DNA of 64,000 nt from Helicobacter suis HS1 (GCF_026000295.1 NZ_AP026769.1:682001-746000); one strand, 5' to 3'; positions 1-10,047 are shown, counted from the first letter of the stretch. The notes: a model not told the origin generated them from the letters alone. A program made the numbers and translations.

Positions 1-454
1 AGCAGGATCAAAATCCTTATAAGCAAAGCTTGCTCCCACCATATCCGGATAGAGCCACTCAAATTTACCCGCTCTTGCCTTGCTTGCCTTAGTGTGATCA
101 ATAGTTTTAGTGTGTGTGCCCCATTTTTCGTTGGCAAAATAAGCCACTAGGGGGTGTAACCGACGCTCATAACAATTATTCTCTTTAGATTTAGCCTGTA
201 TGCTTTCTGTGCTCACATTCCCCGCATATTCTTTAAGCGCAATGGTGATGGGATAATCAGCAACCTTTACAAAGGGCAATTTTTCACCATTTCTTAGGGC
301 TAGCCACACGGGGTAGTAAGCTTTATCAGCTTTATCTTTAGCTATGCTAAACATTTTATCAATCTTACCCGCATCATAAAGTTCTTGTGCCTTTGTATAA
401 AGATCATAAATAGACACAGGACCTTTAGCCTCTTTGAGCACCTCTAGCGTGATT

Positions 455-528
455 AAAGGTCCAGCCTCTTGATCCCCATCTAGTCTTTGTTTTTCTTGTT
501 TGTGTTTGGCTTCAATGTAGTCTTGGAT
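455..528. repeat. Copied tract A1 (5' end of Sel1-like gene)
   Basis: These 74 bases match 3469-3542 exactly, a displacement of 3014. The donor encodes residues ~39-63 of the Sel1-like protein. In the copy the same residues are fused in frame to the HrgA-like sequence on the left. Confidence 0.9.
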
Positions 529-663
529 ATTCCCCTCACTCTTAAGACGCTCTAAAAAAGTTACCTCCTCCATCACCTCTATCCCTAGCTTTTTAGCCTT
601 TTCTAATTTACTCCCGGGGTTTTCCCCATAGATGAGTAAATCTGTCTTAGAACTCACCCCAGT
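529..663. repeat. Copied tract A2 (3' end of ligA)
   Basis: These 135 bases match 3869-4003, the end of ligA (BRCT domain), displaced by 3340. The junction to the next tract shares the bases AGT. This tract is out of order: in the donor region the ligA end lies to the right of the A3 donor, while in the copy it lies to the left. Confidence 0.9.
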
Positions 664-829
664 AAAAAAGCTAAAGAGGAAAAAGAGAGGAAAGTAAGAA
701 GAGTTAACCACCCCCCGTGAAATTTAGAAAGGCTAAACATGGAAGATCCTTTTTTTAAAAAATTAACGGGAAAAGTCTAGCGGGTTAAAGTAAATGAAAA
801 AAGCAAATGGGTGGTTTTTTTGAAAAAAT
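661..829. repeat. Copied tract A3 (ligA / Sel1-like intergenic region)
   Basis: The tract matches 3675-3843 with a displacement of 3014, rising to 3016 after a run of C that is six long here (711-716) and eight long in the donor (3725-3732). A run of A at the right end also differs in length (six against four). The Sel1-like gene now reads into this tract and takes its last ~17 codons and stop from it. Confidence 0.9.
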
Positions 830-3656
830 AATAGGCTTTTAATTCCTCTACACTCCAGCCTGCTTGCTTGAGAAGTGCTGTGTAGCGTTCATAGGCTTCT
901 TTATACTGCTCATAGTGCTCTTCTTCATCGCGTGGTAATGAGATTAAATCCTCCTCATACGAATCAATTTGTTCTTTTAGCACTTCAAGCAATTTATCTA
1001 ACACTCTAAAAGATCTTTGCTCCTCAAAGAAAGGGGTTAAAAATGCAATCTGTGCGTTGCGCTGTGCAAACTCCCCTTCTAATTCCTCCCCAATCCACTC
1101 ATAAGCTTCTGCAGCACACATAGCCGATCCAGCCTCAGCCCCTTCTAAAAGGGCTTGTTTTCTCTTTTCCTCATAAAACTCCTTGCCTAGATCATCAGAT
1201 ATCTCTGGGACTAAACCTTCCTCGTATTCAACCTCATCTGAATAAATTTCAACCCCCTCATAATCATCAGCTCCATAACGCTCAATTGTTTTTGCCCGCA
1301 CCAGTTCTAAGGCTCTATAAAACCCAACTAACCAGTCCTGCACAAACCCATCAGTCCCTAAAAACCAATACCCATCTATAAAACCATCAGCAATGGCTTT
1401 TTCAAGACTAGAATACCCTTCATTAGCTGCATCGTGCGCTAGATTTTTATAGATTTCTTCAGCTCCATTTCTTCTTTTTACATAATGATATGCATGAGAT
1501 AATCCTATTACATCCTCTATGTACTCTTCACCATCATCATGCCAATTAATAGTAATGAGCTCTAGATCGCCGACCTCTTTGAGTTGTTCACAGCCCAACC
1601 CAGCACTTATGCGTAAAAGCCCATACCATGCTTGCATATCACCCTCTGGATTCTTCTCTATAGCCTTCTCTATAGCCCCTATAACCTCCTCATAATCGGT
1701 TTTATTCCACCAAGGGCGTTCTCTACCGTCATACATATACCATATCCCCCTACACTCTTCTTGCTCAAACACCCGATTATATATTCCAGCACCTGCACAA
1801 ATATCATCCAGTGCTACTTCAACATCATCACCATCTACTATCTTCACTCCCATTATCATCCCATCGGCTGGCTTATTGATTGGGAAAATTAAGCATTGAT
1901 CTTCTTTTAACTCTGTGCTTTTAAGAGGTGTTTCATAATTTGGGTTAAAACCCTCTTTTTCAATAACCAGAATATCCAGATCATCTCTCAGTTTTTCCCA
2001 AACTACACAACTCAACAACTCCCCATAATAGCTTTGTAAATTCTCAAGTTCTTTAGCTTTAATAAAGCACACCATAGCCCCGATTGGATCGGGGGGCACC
2101 ACAACACCTAATAAGCTCATCTTACCTAGTTCTATCCAAGCAGAAGAGTTATTTTTATCTTTAGCCTCCATGTAATCTTTAAAGGCTTGTTTGGTGTTTC
2201 TGCCATATTGCCACAAGGGTTTAACTTTTTGCTCCTCTTTTTTAGCTTTTTGTTCTGGTGCTATAAAATCTACATTTTTAGCAAAATTAGGCATGAGTGT
2301 TACTGGTTTGATCTGTTTAAAATCCTCAGCCTCAGCCTCTTTAATAGCTAACTCAAAAGCTTTTGCTTGTTTTAAATCTGCTTGGTATTGTGTGCTTAAA
2401 ATTGCATGGCTAGGATGTTTACTTAATTTTTCAAGCAATTCTTGCTGTTTTTCTAAAAGCTTTATTAAAGGCTCAATAGCGTTATTAAAACGCAACTCCA
2501 CAGCTCTTTTAAAACAAGCAAGGGTGGTGTGGTTATATTCTAGGGTTTTTGCATCTCGTTTAGAAGTGGAGAGTTTATAGCGTGCGCCACCAAACTCTCT
2601 ACATCCATTCCAAAAACTATTGCGCAATTCCCCTAACTCTAAAGCACAGCGCCCACTCCCAAGCTCCATGCCCTCTTCATACTCTTTTTTTGCATCTTCA
2701 TAGGCTTCTTGTTGTTCCTCTTTTTTAGTGCGATCACCGCGGAGCTTATAAATGGTTTTTAACCAACTCAAATACAAACGGGCATTCACCCCATCCATTG
2801 TGGCATAAAAGCCAAAACAAAAGAGTGTATCAAATTCATTATCACTACCAAAACTATCATCAAGATTACTATCTATAAGATGTTGCACATCATCATATTC
2901 GTAATCGCTGTCATATCCGTAATAATACTTATGTTTATGAAAACATTCCCCCTTGATTTCTTGCTCTCTAACAATTGCCTCCTCATCAAATGTTTCAATA
3001 TCAGTGCTACAATCATTCCCCTCCCAGATAAACCAGTTGCCATAATCTCCTTCTATATGATCGATTCTCTCTAGCCCTGTATTAGCACACCCATCTTTTA
3101 ACACATGTGCACTTTCAAAACACGCACGGGCACGCTTAATCATCTCATCTTCAAACTTGTCATCTTTAAACTCATCCCCCTCTGTTGCATCCACCCCTAG
3201 TTGTGCTGCTATTTTCTCTCTATCCCCACTAATTATACCCTCTGCTAAATCCAAATACAAAAACCCTAAATGGCTTAAGGCTCGGATAGAGCCTAGCTCA
3301 ATGGCCTTGTTAAAATAAAAATGTGCTAGTAGGAAAGATTGGGGTAAAACAATGCCCTCTTTTGCCATTTTACCTAACTCTAAATAGGCTTCTGCATTAT
3401 CTTGTTGGCTAGCCTTTAAATAATCCTCATAGGCTGTTAAATTATCTCCCTTGTAATACCATAAAGGCAAAGGTCCAGCCTCTTGATCCCCATCTAGTCT
3501 TTGTTTTTCTTGTTTGTGTTTGGCTTCAATGTAGTCTTGGATTTGCTCATACTTCGTTTTCTCATGGTTCACAGAAGATTTAGAAGAAGAATCGGAAGAA
3601 ACCGCATTAGAAGCTTGATTCTGAAGGTAGCTAGCCATTTCTAAGACATTAGGCAT
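777..3656 (-). CDS. Large Sel1-repeat protein
   Basis: This 959-residue protein carries Sel1/TPR-like helical repeats. It is built as two related halves: residues ~63-120 (PLWYYKG, AYLELGKMAKEGIVLPQ) resemble ~479-538 (PLWQYGRN, AWIELGKMSLLGVVVPPD). There is no signal peptide or membrane segment, and the chain is rich in Glu and Asp. The start is supported by AAGGAG eight bases upstream of the ATG. Sel1-like proteins in Helicobacter (the Hcp family) are usually secreted cysteine-rich proteins of about 130-360 residues, so this one is far larger and different. The final ~17 residues come from a copied intergenic tract, so the true C-terminus may be missing. A run of eight G lies 69-76 bases upstream of the start on the coding strand. 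Function is unknown; a scaffold or effector role is only a guess. Confidence 0.75.
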   Translation of the reverse strand: MPNVLEMASYLQNQASNAVSSDSSSKSSVNHEKTKYEQIQDYIEAKHKQEKQRLDGDQEAGPLPLWYYKGDNLTAYEDYLKASQQDNAEAYLELGKMAKEGIVLPQSFLLAHFYFNKAIELGSIRALSHLGFLYLDLAEGIISGDREKIAAQLGVDATEGDEFKDDKFEDEMIKRARACFESAHVLKDGCANTGLERIDHIEGDYGNWFIWEGNDCSTDIETFDEEAIVREQEIKGECFHKHKYYYGYDSDYEYDDVQHLIDSNLDDSFGSDNEFDTLFCFGFYATMDGVNARLYLSWLKTIYKLRGDRTKKEEQQEAYEDAKKEYEEGMELGSGRCALELGELRNSFWNGCREFGGARYKLSTSKRDAKTLEYNHTTLACFKRAVELRFNNAIEPLIKLLEKQQELLEKLSKHPSHAILSTQYQADLKQAKAFELAIKEAEAEDFKQIKPVTLMPNFAKNVDFIAPEQKAKKEEQKVKPLWQYGRNTKQAFKDYMEAKDKNNSSAWIELGKMSLLGVVVPPDPIGAMVCFIKAKELENLQSYYGELLSCVVWEKLRDDLDILVIEKEGFNPNYETPLKSTELKEDQCLIFPINKPADGMIMGVKIVDGDDVEVALDDICAGAGIYNRVFEQEECRGIWYMYDGRERPWWNKTDYEEVIGAIEKAIEKNPEGDMQAWYGLLRISAGLGCEQLKEVGDLELITINWHDDGEEYIEDVIGLSHAYHYVKRRNGAEEIYKNLAHDAANEGYSSLEKAIADGFIDGYWFLGTDGFVQDWLVGFYRALELVRAKTIERYGADDYEGVEIYSDEVEYEEGLVPEISDDLGKEFYEEKRKQALLEGAEAGSAMCAAEAYEWIGEELEGEFAQRNAQIAFLTPFFEEQRSFRVLDKLLEVLKEQIDSYEEDLISLPRDEEEHYEQYKEAYERYTALLKQAGWSVEELKAYYFFKKTTHLLFSFTLTR

Positions 3657-3862
3657 GCAAGCTCCTTAAGAACAAGTAAAAAAGCTAAAGAGGAAAAAGA
3701 GAGGAAAGTAAGAAGAGTTAACCACCCCCCCCGTGAAATTTAGAAAGGCTAAACATGGAAGATCCTTTTTTTAAAAAATTAACGGGAAAAGTCTAGCGGG
3801 TTAAAGTAAATGAAAAAAGCAAATGGGTGGTTTTTTTGAAAATAATGAGGTTAATGTTTTAT
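3657..3862. other. Intergenic region with poly-C8 tract
   Basis: The gap between ligA and the Sel1-like gene serves as donor for tract A3. It contains a run of eight C at 3725-3732, read as G on the Sel1-like gene's strand and placed upstream of its start. Runs of this kind change length easily in Helicobacter, and the copy at 711 has six. Confidence 0.6.
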
Positions 3863-6151
3863 TTAACCATTCCCCTCACTCTTAAGACGCTCTAAAAAAG
3901 TTACCTCCTCCATCACCTCTATCCCTAGCTTTTTAGCCTTTTCTAATTTACTCCCGGGGTTTTCCCCATAGATGAGTAAATCTGTCTTAGAACTCACCCC
4001 AGTTTGTACATGTGCGCCTAGACTTTCAAGCAATGCGCTAATTTCTGTACGCGGTTTTTCTAAACTGCCTGTAATCACGATCTTTTTATCTTTAAAAAAA
4101 GAGGGGGTTATTTTTTTCTCTGTGGCTATGGGGTTTACAAGAGTTAAAAGTTGTTTGATTAAACCCTTATTTTCCTTCACAAAACGCACAAAAGAAGCGG
4201 CTATTTTTTTCTCCTCCTCTTTTAATCCTTTTGCGCCAAACCCCTCTAAACTAGCAATTTCTTGATAAGTTTTATCAAACACCTCTAGCCCAAAATGCTG
4301 CGCTAAAATCTTGCTTGCGCCTTTGCCAATGTGTTCAATCCCAAGAGCACTAATAAAACGCCACAAGGGCGCTTGCTTACTTTTGGTAATGGCTTGTAAT
4401 AGATTTTGTGCTTTTTTTTGTTGCCAACCCTCTAGTTCAAGTAGGGCTTTTTCCTCTAGGCTATAAAGATCAATCACCCCTTTAATTAACCCTGCTTGTA
4501 GTAATTGCGCCACCACTTTATCCCCTAAACCTTTAATTTCTAACCCATGTTTAGAGGCAAAATAAACAATGCTCTCTTTAACTCTAGCCATACAATCCTT
4601 ATTAGGGCAAAAAAGGTAGCGATCTTTATTACTTAAATCCAGATCACAGCGGTAACAATATTCTTTTAACTCTAAATCCCCGCCACATTGTAAACAATGC
4701 TTAGGAAATGTTACATCGCTTTGGCATTGTGGGCATTTTTTATGCTGTTTGCCTAAGAGAGTTTGGCACACCGGGCAATGGGTGTATTTTTTAAAAAGGA
4801 TTTGGCATTTGGGGCAAAAGTTAGGCTTATTTTTTAAGAGTAAAGGCAGATTACACTCAGGGCACACATTTAAGGGCTGTTTTTGTAGTACACTTTGGCA
4901 TGCCGGGCAATGGGTGGGAGGTGTGATTGGTTTTTGAGTGCCATTGCGCAAATGCTTTAGTGGTTTAATGATTTTAGGAATCACATCGCCACTGCGCACA
5001 ATCACCACTGTATCATTGATCATGAGGCCTTGTTGTTGGATTTGGGTGTAATTATCTAAAGTGGCTTTAGAAATACAAGCGCCTTCTAGCTTAATGGGCT
5101 CTAAAAGCGCTACCGGCGTGATCGCCCCACTACGCCCCACTTGATTAAGTACATCTAAAAGTTTGGTGTGTTTTTCTGTAGCTGGGAATTTATACGCAAA
5201 ACCAAAGCGCGGGGATTTGATTGTAAAGCCTAAAATACTTTGCAAATATAAATCATCTAACATCACCACCATACCATCGGCATCAAAAGTAACCTCAGAG
5301 CGCCTTGTATGAAAGAGTTTAAAGGTTTCTTCAATGGCCTCTAAACTTTCACAAAGTACAAATTCTAAAGACAAAAACCCCCAATCTTTCACCATTTGCA
5401 TGCTTTGCTTTAAACTGGTGTATTTTTCCTCCACTAATCCTAAACCCCAAGGATAGAAGGTGAGTTTTCTTTGGGCGGCAATTTTAGAATCAAGTTGGCG
5501 CAAACTCCCAACAGTAGCGTTTCTAGCATTAGCAAAAAGGGGGAGATTTTGCTTAAGGCGCTCTGCATTAAGGGCTTTAAAATCCTCTCTTTGTAACACC
5601 ACTTCCCCGCGAATTTCAATAGGCTTTGTATAAGGAATGATTAAAGGGATTGAGTGGATCGTTTTAGCATTGTGGGTTACTAATTCACCCTCTAAACCAT
5701 TGCCTCGCATGCTCGCACTTTGTAATTGCCCGTTTTCATAATATAAATTCAGCGAAGCCCCATCAAGTTTAGGCGAACAAGTAAAACGGGTAAAAGAGGC
5801 GCTAGGGTATGTTTGAGAGATTCGTCCCTTAGTTTTAAGCGCGTGCTCAGATTCTACAATACGATTAATCCATACTTGTAATTCTTCTAAATTAAAAACA
5901 TTCTCTAAACTCCACATGCGTACCTTGTGGGTGTGTTTGGGCAGAGTTTCTAACACCACTCCACCCACGCGTTGGGTGGGCGAATAGGGTAAAATGTTTT
6001 GGGGGTATTTAGTTTCATAATCTAGTACTTGGCGATAAAGTTGATCGTAGATTGCATCGCTAATTAACGGGCTAGCTAGTACATAGTAATGATAGGCGTA
6101 CTGGCAAAGCTTGTCTACTAAGTGTTTGTAATCCTCAAAAGTTTGGATCAT
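3863..6151 (-). CDS. ligA: NAD-dependent DNA ligase with enlarged zinc-finger region
   Basis: LigA seals nicks in duplex DNA using NAD during replication and repair. The chain has the N-terminal Ia domain, the catalytic KLDG motif (Lys ~128), an OB fold, a zinc region, helix-hairpin-helix repeats and a C-terminal BRCT domain (~690-762). It is 762 residues, about 100 longer than the usual ~650-670. The extra length lies at ~415-520: where LigA normally has one four-cysteine finger, this protein has CPAC, CPEC, CPKC, CPVC, CPQC, CLQC and CYRC pairs before the closing CPNKDC. The order ligA-cheV-aspS-adk matches H. pylori HP0615-HP0618. A copy of the gene's 3' end lies at 529-663. Confidence 0.95.
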   Translation of the reverse strand: MIQTFEDYKHLVDKLCQYAYHYYVLASPLISDAIYDQLYRQVLDYETKYPQNILPYSPTQRVGGVVLETLPKHTHKVRMWSLENVFNLEELQVWINRIVESEHALKTKGRISQTYPSASFTRFTCSPKLDGASLNLYYENGQLQSASMRGNGLEGELVTHNAKTIHSIPLIIPYTKPIEIRGEVVLQREDFKALNAERLKQNLPLFANARNATVGSLRQLDSKIAAQRKLTFYPWGLGLVEEKYTSLKQSMQMVKDWGFLSLEFVLCESLEAIEETFKLFHTRRSEVTFDADGMVVMLDDLYLQSILGFTIKSPRFGFAYKFPATEKHTKLLDVLNQVGRSGAITPVALLEPIKLEGACISKATLDNYTQIQQQGLMINDTVVIVRSGDVIPKIIKPLKHLRNGTQKPITPPTHCPACQSVLQKQPLNVCPECNLPLLLKNKPNFCPKCQILFKKYTHCPVCQTLLGKQHKKCPQCQSDVTFPKHCLQCGGDLELKEYCYRCDLDLSNKDRYLFCPNKDCMARVKESIVYFASKHGLEIKGLGDKVVAQLLQAGLIKGVIDLYSLEEKALLELEGWQQKKAQNLLQAITKSKQAPLWRFISALGIEHIGKGASKILAQHFGLEVFDKTYQEIASLEGFGAKGLKEEEKKIAASFVRFVKENKGLIKQLLTLVNPIATEKKITPSFFKDKKIVITGSLEKPRTEISALLESLGAHVQTGVSSKTDLLIYGENPGSKLEKAKKLGIEVMEEVTFLERLKSEGNG

Positions 6152-6165
6152 TTGCTGGTCTTTGC

Positions 6166-6171
6166 TATAAT
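6166..6171 (+). promoter_or_regulatory. -10 box upstream of cheV
   Basis: TATAAT preceded by TTTGC lies in the 65-base gap between the divergent ligA and cheV genes, 45 bases before the cheV start. No clear -35 box is seen, which is usual in Helicobacter. Confidence 0.55.
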
Positions 6172-6216
6172 CAGGATTTTAATATTTTAGGTCAGATTAG
6201 CTTAAGAAGGGATACT

Positions 6217-7164
6217 TTGGTTGGCGACATTGATAGCATTATTTCTCTCCACCTGAATAATGAAGCCCAGTTTCTGTGTTTTACTTTAGATAGCGATGCA
6301 AATAACGATGCTGAACTGTATGCGATTAATATCTTTAAAATCCGCGAAATTATCCATTATGATGGAGATGTTACAGAAACGGTAGGTGGAAATGATAGCA
6401 TGATGTTAGGTTTTCTAACCATTCGTGGCGAATCTGTACCTTTCATTGATGTTAGGCGGTGGTTATATTTTGATTCTAAGTTTCCCAATCAAGATTTAAG
6501 CCAAGCCTCTGTACAGAGTGATAAAAATTTAGTGGTTGTGTGCGAGTTTTCAGGCTGTGTGGTGGGGCTTAAAATCTTTGCGATTAAATGCATCGTGCAT
6601 AAAAATTGGGCTGAGGTGAGTGTGGGGGATAAACAGGGGTTTAATACGGGTGGCAAAGTGAGCGCGATCACGCGCTTTGAGCAAGATCGCGTGATTCAAA
6701 TTTTAGATGTAGAAAAAATGCTAGTAGAGACCTTCCCAGCCATGCAAGAGATCGATCAACTCAAAACCCAGTTTGTAGATGCCATTAAAAGCGATAAACT
6801 CATTTTTATCGCTGAGGATTCTCAGGTGGCCATGCATCATCTGGAAAGAATTATTTCTAGCTTGCATTTAAAATACGAAGCTTTCCCCAATGGCGATGCA
6901 CTGCTTAAGCGTTTATTTTCTGAAAACATGATCGATCAAGTCGGGGCGGTTGTAACGGATTTAGAAATGCCTGTTGTCTCCGGTTTTGAAGTGCTTAGAC
7001 GCATTAAAGCGGATGCTAGAACCAAACATTTACCCGTTATCATTAACTCATCTATGAGTAGCGAATCTAATAAACAACTAGCCGATTCTTTGCATGCCGA
7101 TGGGTTTGTGATCAAATCCCACCCTGATGAAATCCAAGAACTCTTACAAGAATATCTCAAATAA
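6217..7164 (+). CDS. cheV: Chemotaxis coupling protein CheV
   Basis: This cytoplasmic adaptor links chemoreceptors to the CheA kinase and is thought to be tuned by phosphorylation. Residues ~10-165 form a CheW-like domain; residues ~190-315 form a response-regulator receiver domain with the acceptor Asp in VVTDLEMP and the conserved Lys in GFVIKSHP. Length (315) is typical. The start is a TTG at 6217 after AAGAAGGGA. The position after ligA and before aspS matches H. pylori HP0616, one of three CheV paralogues there. It sits in a rightward block running to trpG. Confidence 0.9.
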   Translation: MVGDIDSIISLHLNNEAQFLCFTLDSDANNDAELYAINIFKIREIIHYDGDVTETVGGNDSMMLGFLTIRGESVPFIDVRRWLYFDSKFPNQDLSQASVQSDKNLVVVCEFSGCVVGLKIFAIKCIVHKNWAEVSVGDKQGFNTGGKVSAITRFEQDRVIQILDVEKMLVETFPAMQEIDQLKTQFVDAIKSDKLIFIAEDSQVAMHHLERIISSLHLKYEAFPNGDALLKRLFSENMIDQVGAVVTDLEMPVVSGFEVLRRIKADARTKHLPVIINSSMSSESNKQLADSLHADGFVIKSHPDEIQELLQEYLK

Positions 7165-7180
7165 AAGTGAAGGGTTAATC

Positions 7181-8932
7181 ATGCTAAGAACGCAGTTATG
7201 TGCAGAGGTAGGTCTAGTTGATCTTAAAAAGAGTGTTAAACTCTGTGGTTGGTGTCATAATTACCGCGACCATGGGGGGGTGATCTTTATTGATCTAAGG
7301 GATAAAAGCGGGCTGGTGCAGTTGGTGTGTGATCCAAACTCTAAAGCTTATGAGCAGACTAGTTTAGTTAGGCATGAAGATGTACTCATTGTTGAGGGTG
7401 TGGTGCGTGCTAGGGAAAAGGGTTTAGAAAACCCTAAACTTAAAACCGGCCAAATTGAGGTTGTACTAAGCCATCTATGCATTGAAAGCAAGAGTCTAAC
7501 CCCGCCTATTAGCATTGGTGATAATAGTGTTAATGAGGATTTGCGTTTGCAGTATCGTTATTTAGATTTGCGCTCTACTAAGGCTTATGAGATTTTTAAA
7601 ATGCGCAGTAAAGTTGCTAAGGCCGTACGCGATTGTTTGGATTCTTTGGATTTTTTAGAGATTGAAACCCCTATGCTTTCTAAAACAACCCCTGAGGGCG
7701 CGCGAGACTTTTTAATCCCAAGCCGCGTACACGACGGGCAATTTTTTGCTCTCCCCCAAAGCCCCCAACTTTTCAAACAAATCTTAATGGTTGCTGGAAT
7801 GGATCGCTATTACCAGATTGTCAAATGTTTTAGAGATGAGGATTTACGATCGGATAGACAGCCAGAATTTACCCAAATTGATGTAGAGATGAGTTTTTGT
7901 ACGCAAGAAGATGTAATAGAGGTGGCTGAGACGCTTTTAAAGGCGGTCTTTAGCTGTGTGGGTGTAGAAATTACCCCTCCCTTTAAACACTTAACTTATC
8001 AAGAAGCCACCGAATCTTATGGGAGTGATAAACCGGATTTGCGCTTTGAAATGCCCCTTGTAGAGGTGGGGGATTTGTTTGTAGATTCAAGCAATGAGAT
8101 TTTTAAAAAGATTGCTAGTGATTCTTACAACAACCGCTTTAAGGCTTTAAGAGTAGAGGGAGGCGATCGCCTTTTAAGCCGCAAGTATTTAAGCGAGGCT
8201 GAGGAATTTGTACGCCAGTTTGGTGCGAAAGGATTAGCCTATATCCAAGTGAAAGAAGAGGGAGCAAAAGGTCCTTTGGTTAAATTTATCTCTGAGGCTG
8301 CTTTAGAAACACTTCTTAAACGCACTCAGGCTAAAGTGGGCGATATTCTTTTCTTTGGTGCAGGAGAAAAAAAGGTCATTTTAGATTATATGGGGCGTTT
8401 GCGTCTTAAGTTAGGGCAGGATTTAAATCTGATCGATTCTCAGGCTTTTAATTTTTTATGGGTTGTGGATTTTCCCATGTTTGAGGAAGTAGAGGGTAAA
8501 CTCAGCGCTGCTCACCACCCTTTTACGATGCCTAAAAATTTAGAAGGTAAACCAACTCAAATACAATCTATTGCTTATGATATTGTGCTTAATGGAGTGG
8601 AATTAGGAGGGGGGAGTATCCGTATCCATAAGCAGGCCATTCAAAAAGAGGTTTTTAAGATTTTAGGCATTAGTGAACAAGAAGCCCAAGAGAAATTTGG
8701 CTTTTTATTAGAGGCACTCCAGTATGGCGCGCCTCCCCATGGAGGCTTTGCTATGGGCTTTGATCGACTCATCATGCTTTTAGCCAAAGTGCCTAGTATC
8801 CGCGATGTGATTGCTTTTCCTAAGACTCAAAAGGCCACTTGTCTATTAAGCAAGGCCCCTAGTAGCGCTTCAGAGGAGCAGTTACGAGAATTACATATCC
8901 GTTTAAGAAACCCTAAACCCTCAAAAATCTAA
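7181..8932 (+). CDS. aspS: Aspartyl-tRNA synthetase
   Basis: AspS charges tRNA-Asp. It is a class II enzyme: an N-terminal anticodon-binding OB fold (~1-110), motif 2 around [16 protein letters not shown] and motif 3 around [11 protein letters not shown] chose the ATG at 7181 because the conserved sequence begins there ([10 protein letters not shown]) with AGTGAAGGG upstream; the frame is open further left. In Helicobacter the enzyme also misacylates tRNA-Asn, which GatCAB then corrects; that is family knowledge. A run of seven G lies inside the gene near 7274. Confidence 0.95.
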   Translation: MLRTQLCAEVGLVDLKKSVKLCGWCHNYRDHGGVIFIDLRDKSGLVQLVCDPNSKAYEQTSLVRHEDVLIVEGVVRAREKGLENPKLKTGQIEVVLSHLCIESKSLTPPISIGDNSVNEDLRLQYRYLDLRSTKAYEIFKMRSKVAKAVRDCLDSLDFLEIETPMLSKTTPEGARDFLIPSRVHDGQFFALPQSPQLFKQILMVAGMDRYYQIVKCFRDEDLRSDRQPEFTQIDVEMSFCTQEDVIEVAETLLKAVFSCVGVEITPPFKHLTYQEATESYGSDKPDLRFEMPLVEVGDLFVDSSNEIFKKIASDSYNNRFKALRVEGGDRLLSRKYLSEAEEFVRQFGAKGLAYIQVKEEGAKGPLVKFISEAALETLLKRTQAKVGDILFFGAGEKKVILDYMGRLRLKLGQDLNLIDSQAFNFLWVVDFPMFEEVEGKLSAAHHPFTMPKNLEGKPTQIQSIAYDIVLNGVELGGGSIRIHKQAIQKEVFKILGISEQEAQEKFGFLLEALQYGAPPHGGFAMGFDRLIMLLAKVPSIRDVIAFPKTQKATCLLSKAPSSASEEQLRELHIRLRNPKPSKI

Positions 8933-8941
8933 AGGATAACT

Positions 8942-9511
8942 ATGAAAGCATTGTTTTTAATCATTGGCGCACCGGGCAGTGGCAAGACTACAGATGCACA
9001 ACTCATCGCAGAACGCAATAGCGCTAGTATGGTACATTACTCTACCGGAGATTTATTACGCGCAGAAATTGCTAGCCAAAGTCAAAGGGGCATGCAGATT
9101 GCACAATTTACAAGCAAGGGCGAGTTAGTACCCTTAGAAATTGTGATTGATACTATTATCCATGCGATCAAAAATGCTTCTAAAGAGATCATTATCATTG
9201 ATGGTTATCCCCGCAGTGTAGAACAAATGCACGCCTTAGATCGCGTGCTTAAAGCGCAGGAGGAGGTAAAACTTAAAGGTGTGGTTGAGGTTAAAGTTAG
9301 CGAGGCTGTGGCTAGAGAGAGAGTACTTGGACGCTCTAGAGGAGATGATAGTTTGGAGGTTTTTAATAACCGCATGCAGGTGTATTTAAAACCCATTGAG
9401 AGCATTGTAGAGTTTTACAAGGTTTTAGAAGTGCACCAAGAAATCAATGGCGAGCGCAGTGTTGAGGAAATTGTAAACGACATTGAAACTTATATAAAAA
9501 ATCAACTTTAA
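8942..9511 (+). CDS. adk: Adenylate kinase
   Basis: Adk interconverts ATP, ADP and AMP. The P-loop GAPGSGKT lies at residues 9-16, the AMP-binding Arg in STGDLLRAE and the Walker B-like [10 protein letters not shown] further on. The lid is the short form without a zinc finger; the total is 189 residues. AAAGGATAACT precedes the ATG, ten bases after aspS. Confidence 0.93.
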   Translation: MKALFLIIGAPGSGKTTDAQLIAERNSASMVHYSTGDLLRAEIASQSQRGMQIAQFTSKGELVPLEIVIDTIIHAIKNASKEIIIIDGYPRSVEQMHALDRVLKAQEEVKLKGVVEVKVSEAVARERVLGRSRGDDSLEVFNNRMQVYLKPIESIVEFYKVLEVHQEINGERSVEEIVNDIETYIKNQL

Positions 9512-9519
9512 GGATATTT

Positions 9520-10047
9520 ATGAACATCTCAAAAATTCCAGTTAGTAACGCTGATGTATTGAATGCCGTTATTGAAATCCCGTATGGATCACGAATCAAA
9601 TACGAAGTAGATGAAGAAAGCGGGGCGGTTGTGGTGGATCGGGTTATGTTTACATCTATGGTATATCCAGCTAATTATGGCTTTATACCCCATACGCTTA
9701 GTGATGATGGCGATCCGGCAGATATTTTAGTACTCAATGAAGACCCTTTACAAGCCGGTAGTGTGATTAAATGCCGTTTAATTGGTGTGCTAATTATGGA
9801 AGATGGAGGGCTTGGAGATGAAAAACTTTTAGCTGTACCGCTAAGTAAAATTGACCCCCGTTATGCGCATGTTAAAAGTTTGGAGGATTTAGCCCCCATT
9901 GTGCTACAAAAGATCAGACACTTTTTTGAAACCTATAAAGACCTAGAACCTCAAAAATGGGTAAAAGTTAAGGATTTTGGCAATAAAGCACAGGCTGAGG
10001 AAATTTTAAGAAAAGCACTTGCAAATTACCAACAAGCCCAAGGTTGA
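9520..10047 (+). CDS. ppa: Inorganic pyrophosphatase
   Basis: Ppa hydrolyses pyrophosphate and so drives biosynthetic reactions. This is the family I soluble type: SRIKYEVDEESG near the start, YPANYGFIPHT, and the metal-binding DGDPADILVL. Length is 175 residues. AAGGATATTT precedes the ATG. The stop overlaps the start of trpE by four bases. H. pylori has ppa (HP0620) close to adk as well. Confidence 0.93.
   Translation: MNISKIPVSNADVLNAVIEIPYGSRIKYEVDEESGAVVVDRVMFTSMVYPANYGFIPHTLSDDGDPADILVLNEDPLQAGSVIKCRLIGVLIMEDGGLGDEKLLAVPLSKIDPRYAHVKSLEDLAPIVLQKIRHFFETYKDLEPQKWVKVKDFGNKAQAEEILRKALANYQQAQG

Larger units (their letters stand above)
1..711 (-). pseudogene. Partial HrgA-like protein fused to copied LigA and Sel1 sequence
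   Basis: An open frame runs from a GTG at 711 through the left edge of the window. Reading from its start, the first part is an intergenic copy that happens to encode a hydrophobic stretch. Next comes the last ~44 codons of LigA (copied tract 529-663), then 25 residues of the neighbouring Sel1-like protein (tract 455-528). Native sequence follows from about 454, starting LITLEVLKEAKGPVSIYDLY, and continues to FEWLYPDMVG near position 20. The native part looks like the winged-helix start of HrgA/COG2958-type proteins, found near restriction genes in H. pylori; that is a resemblance by eye. All three joins are in frame, so a chimeric protein is possible, but the native start codon and ribosome site appear to be lost. 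The C-terminus lies outside the window. Confidence 0.5.

Noticed and set aside
1632-3074. Plus-strand ORFs inside the Sel1-like gene
   Set aside because: They are shadows of the long minus-strand gene and show no conserved sequence or ribosome site.
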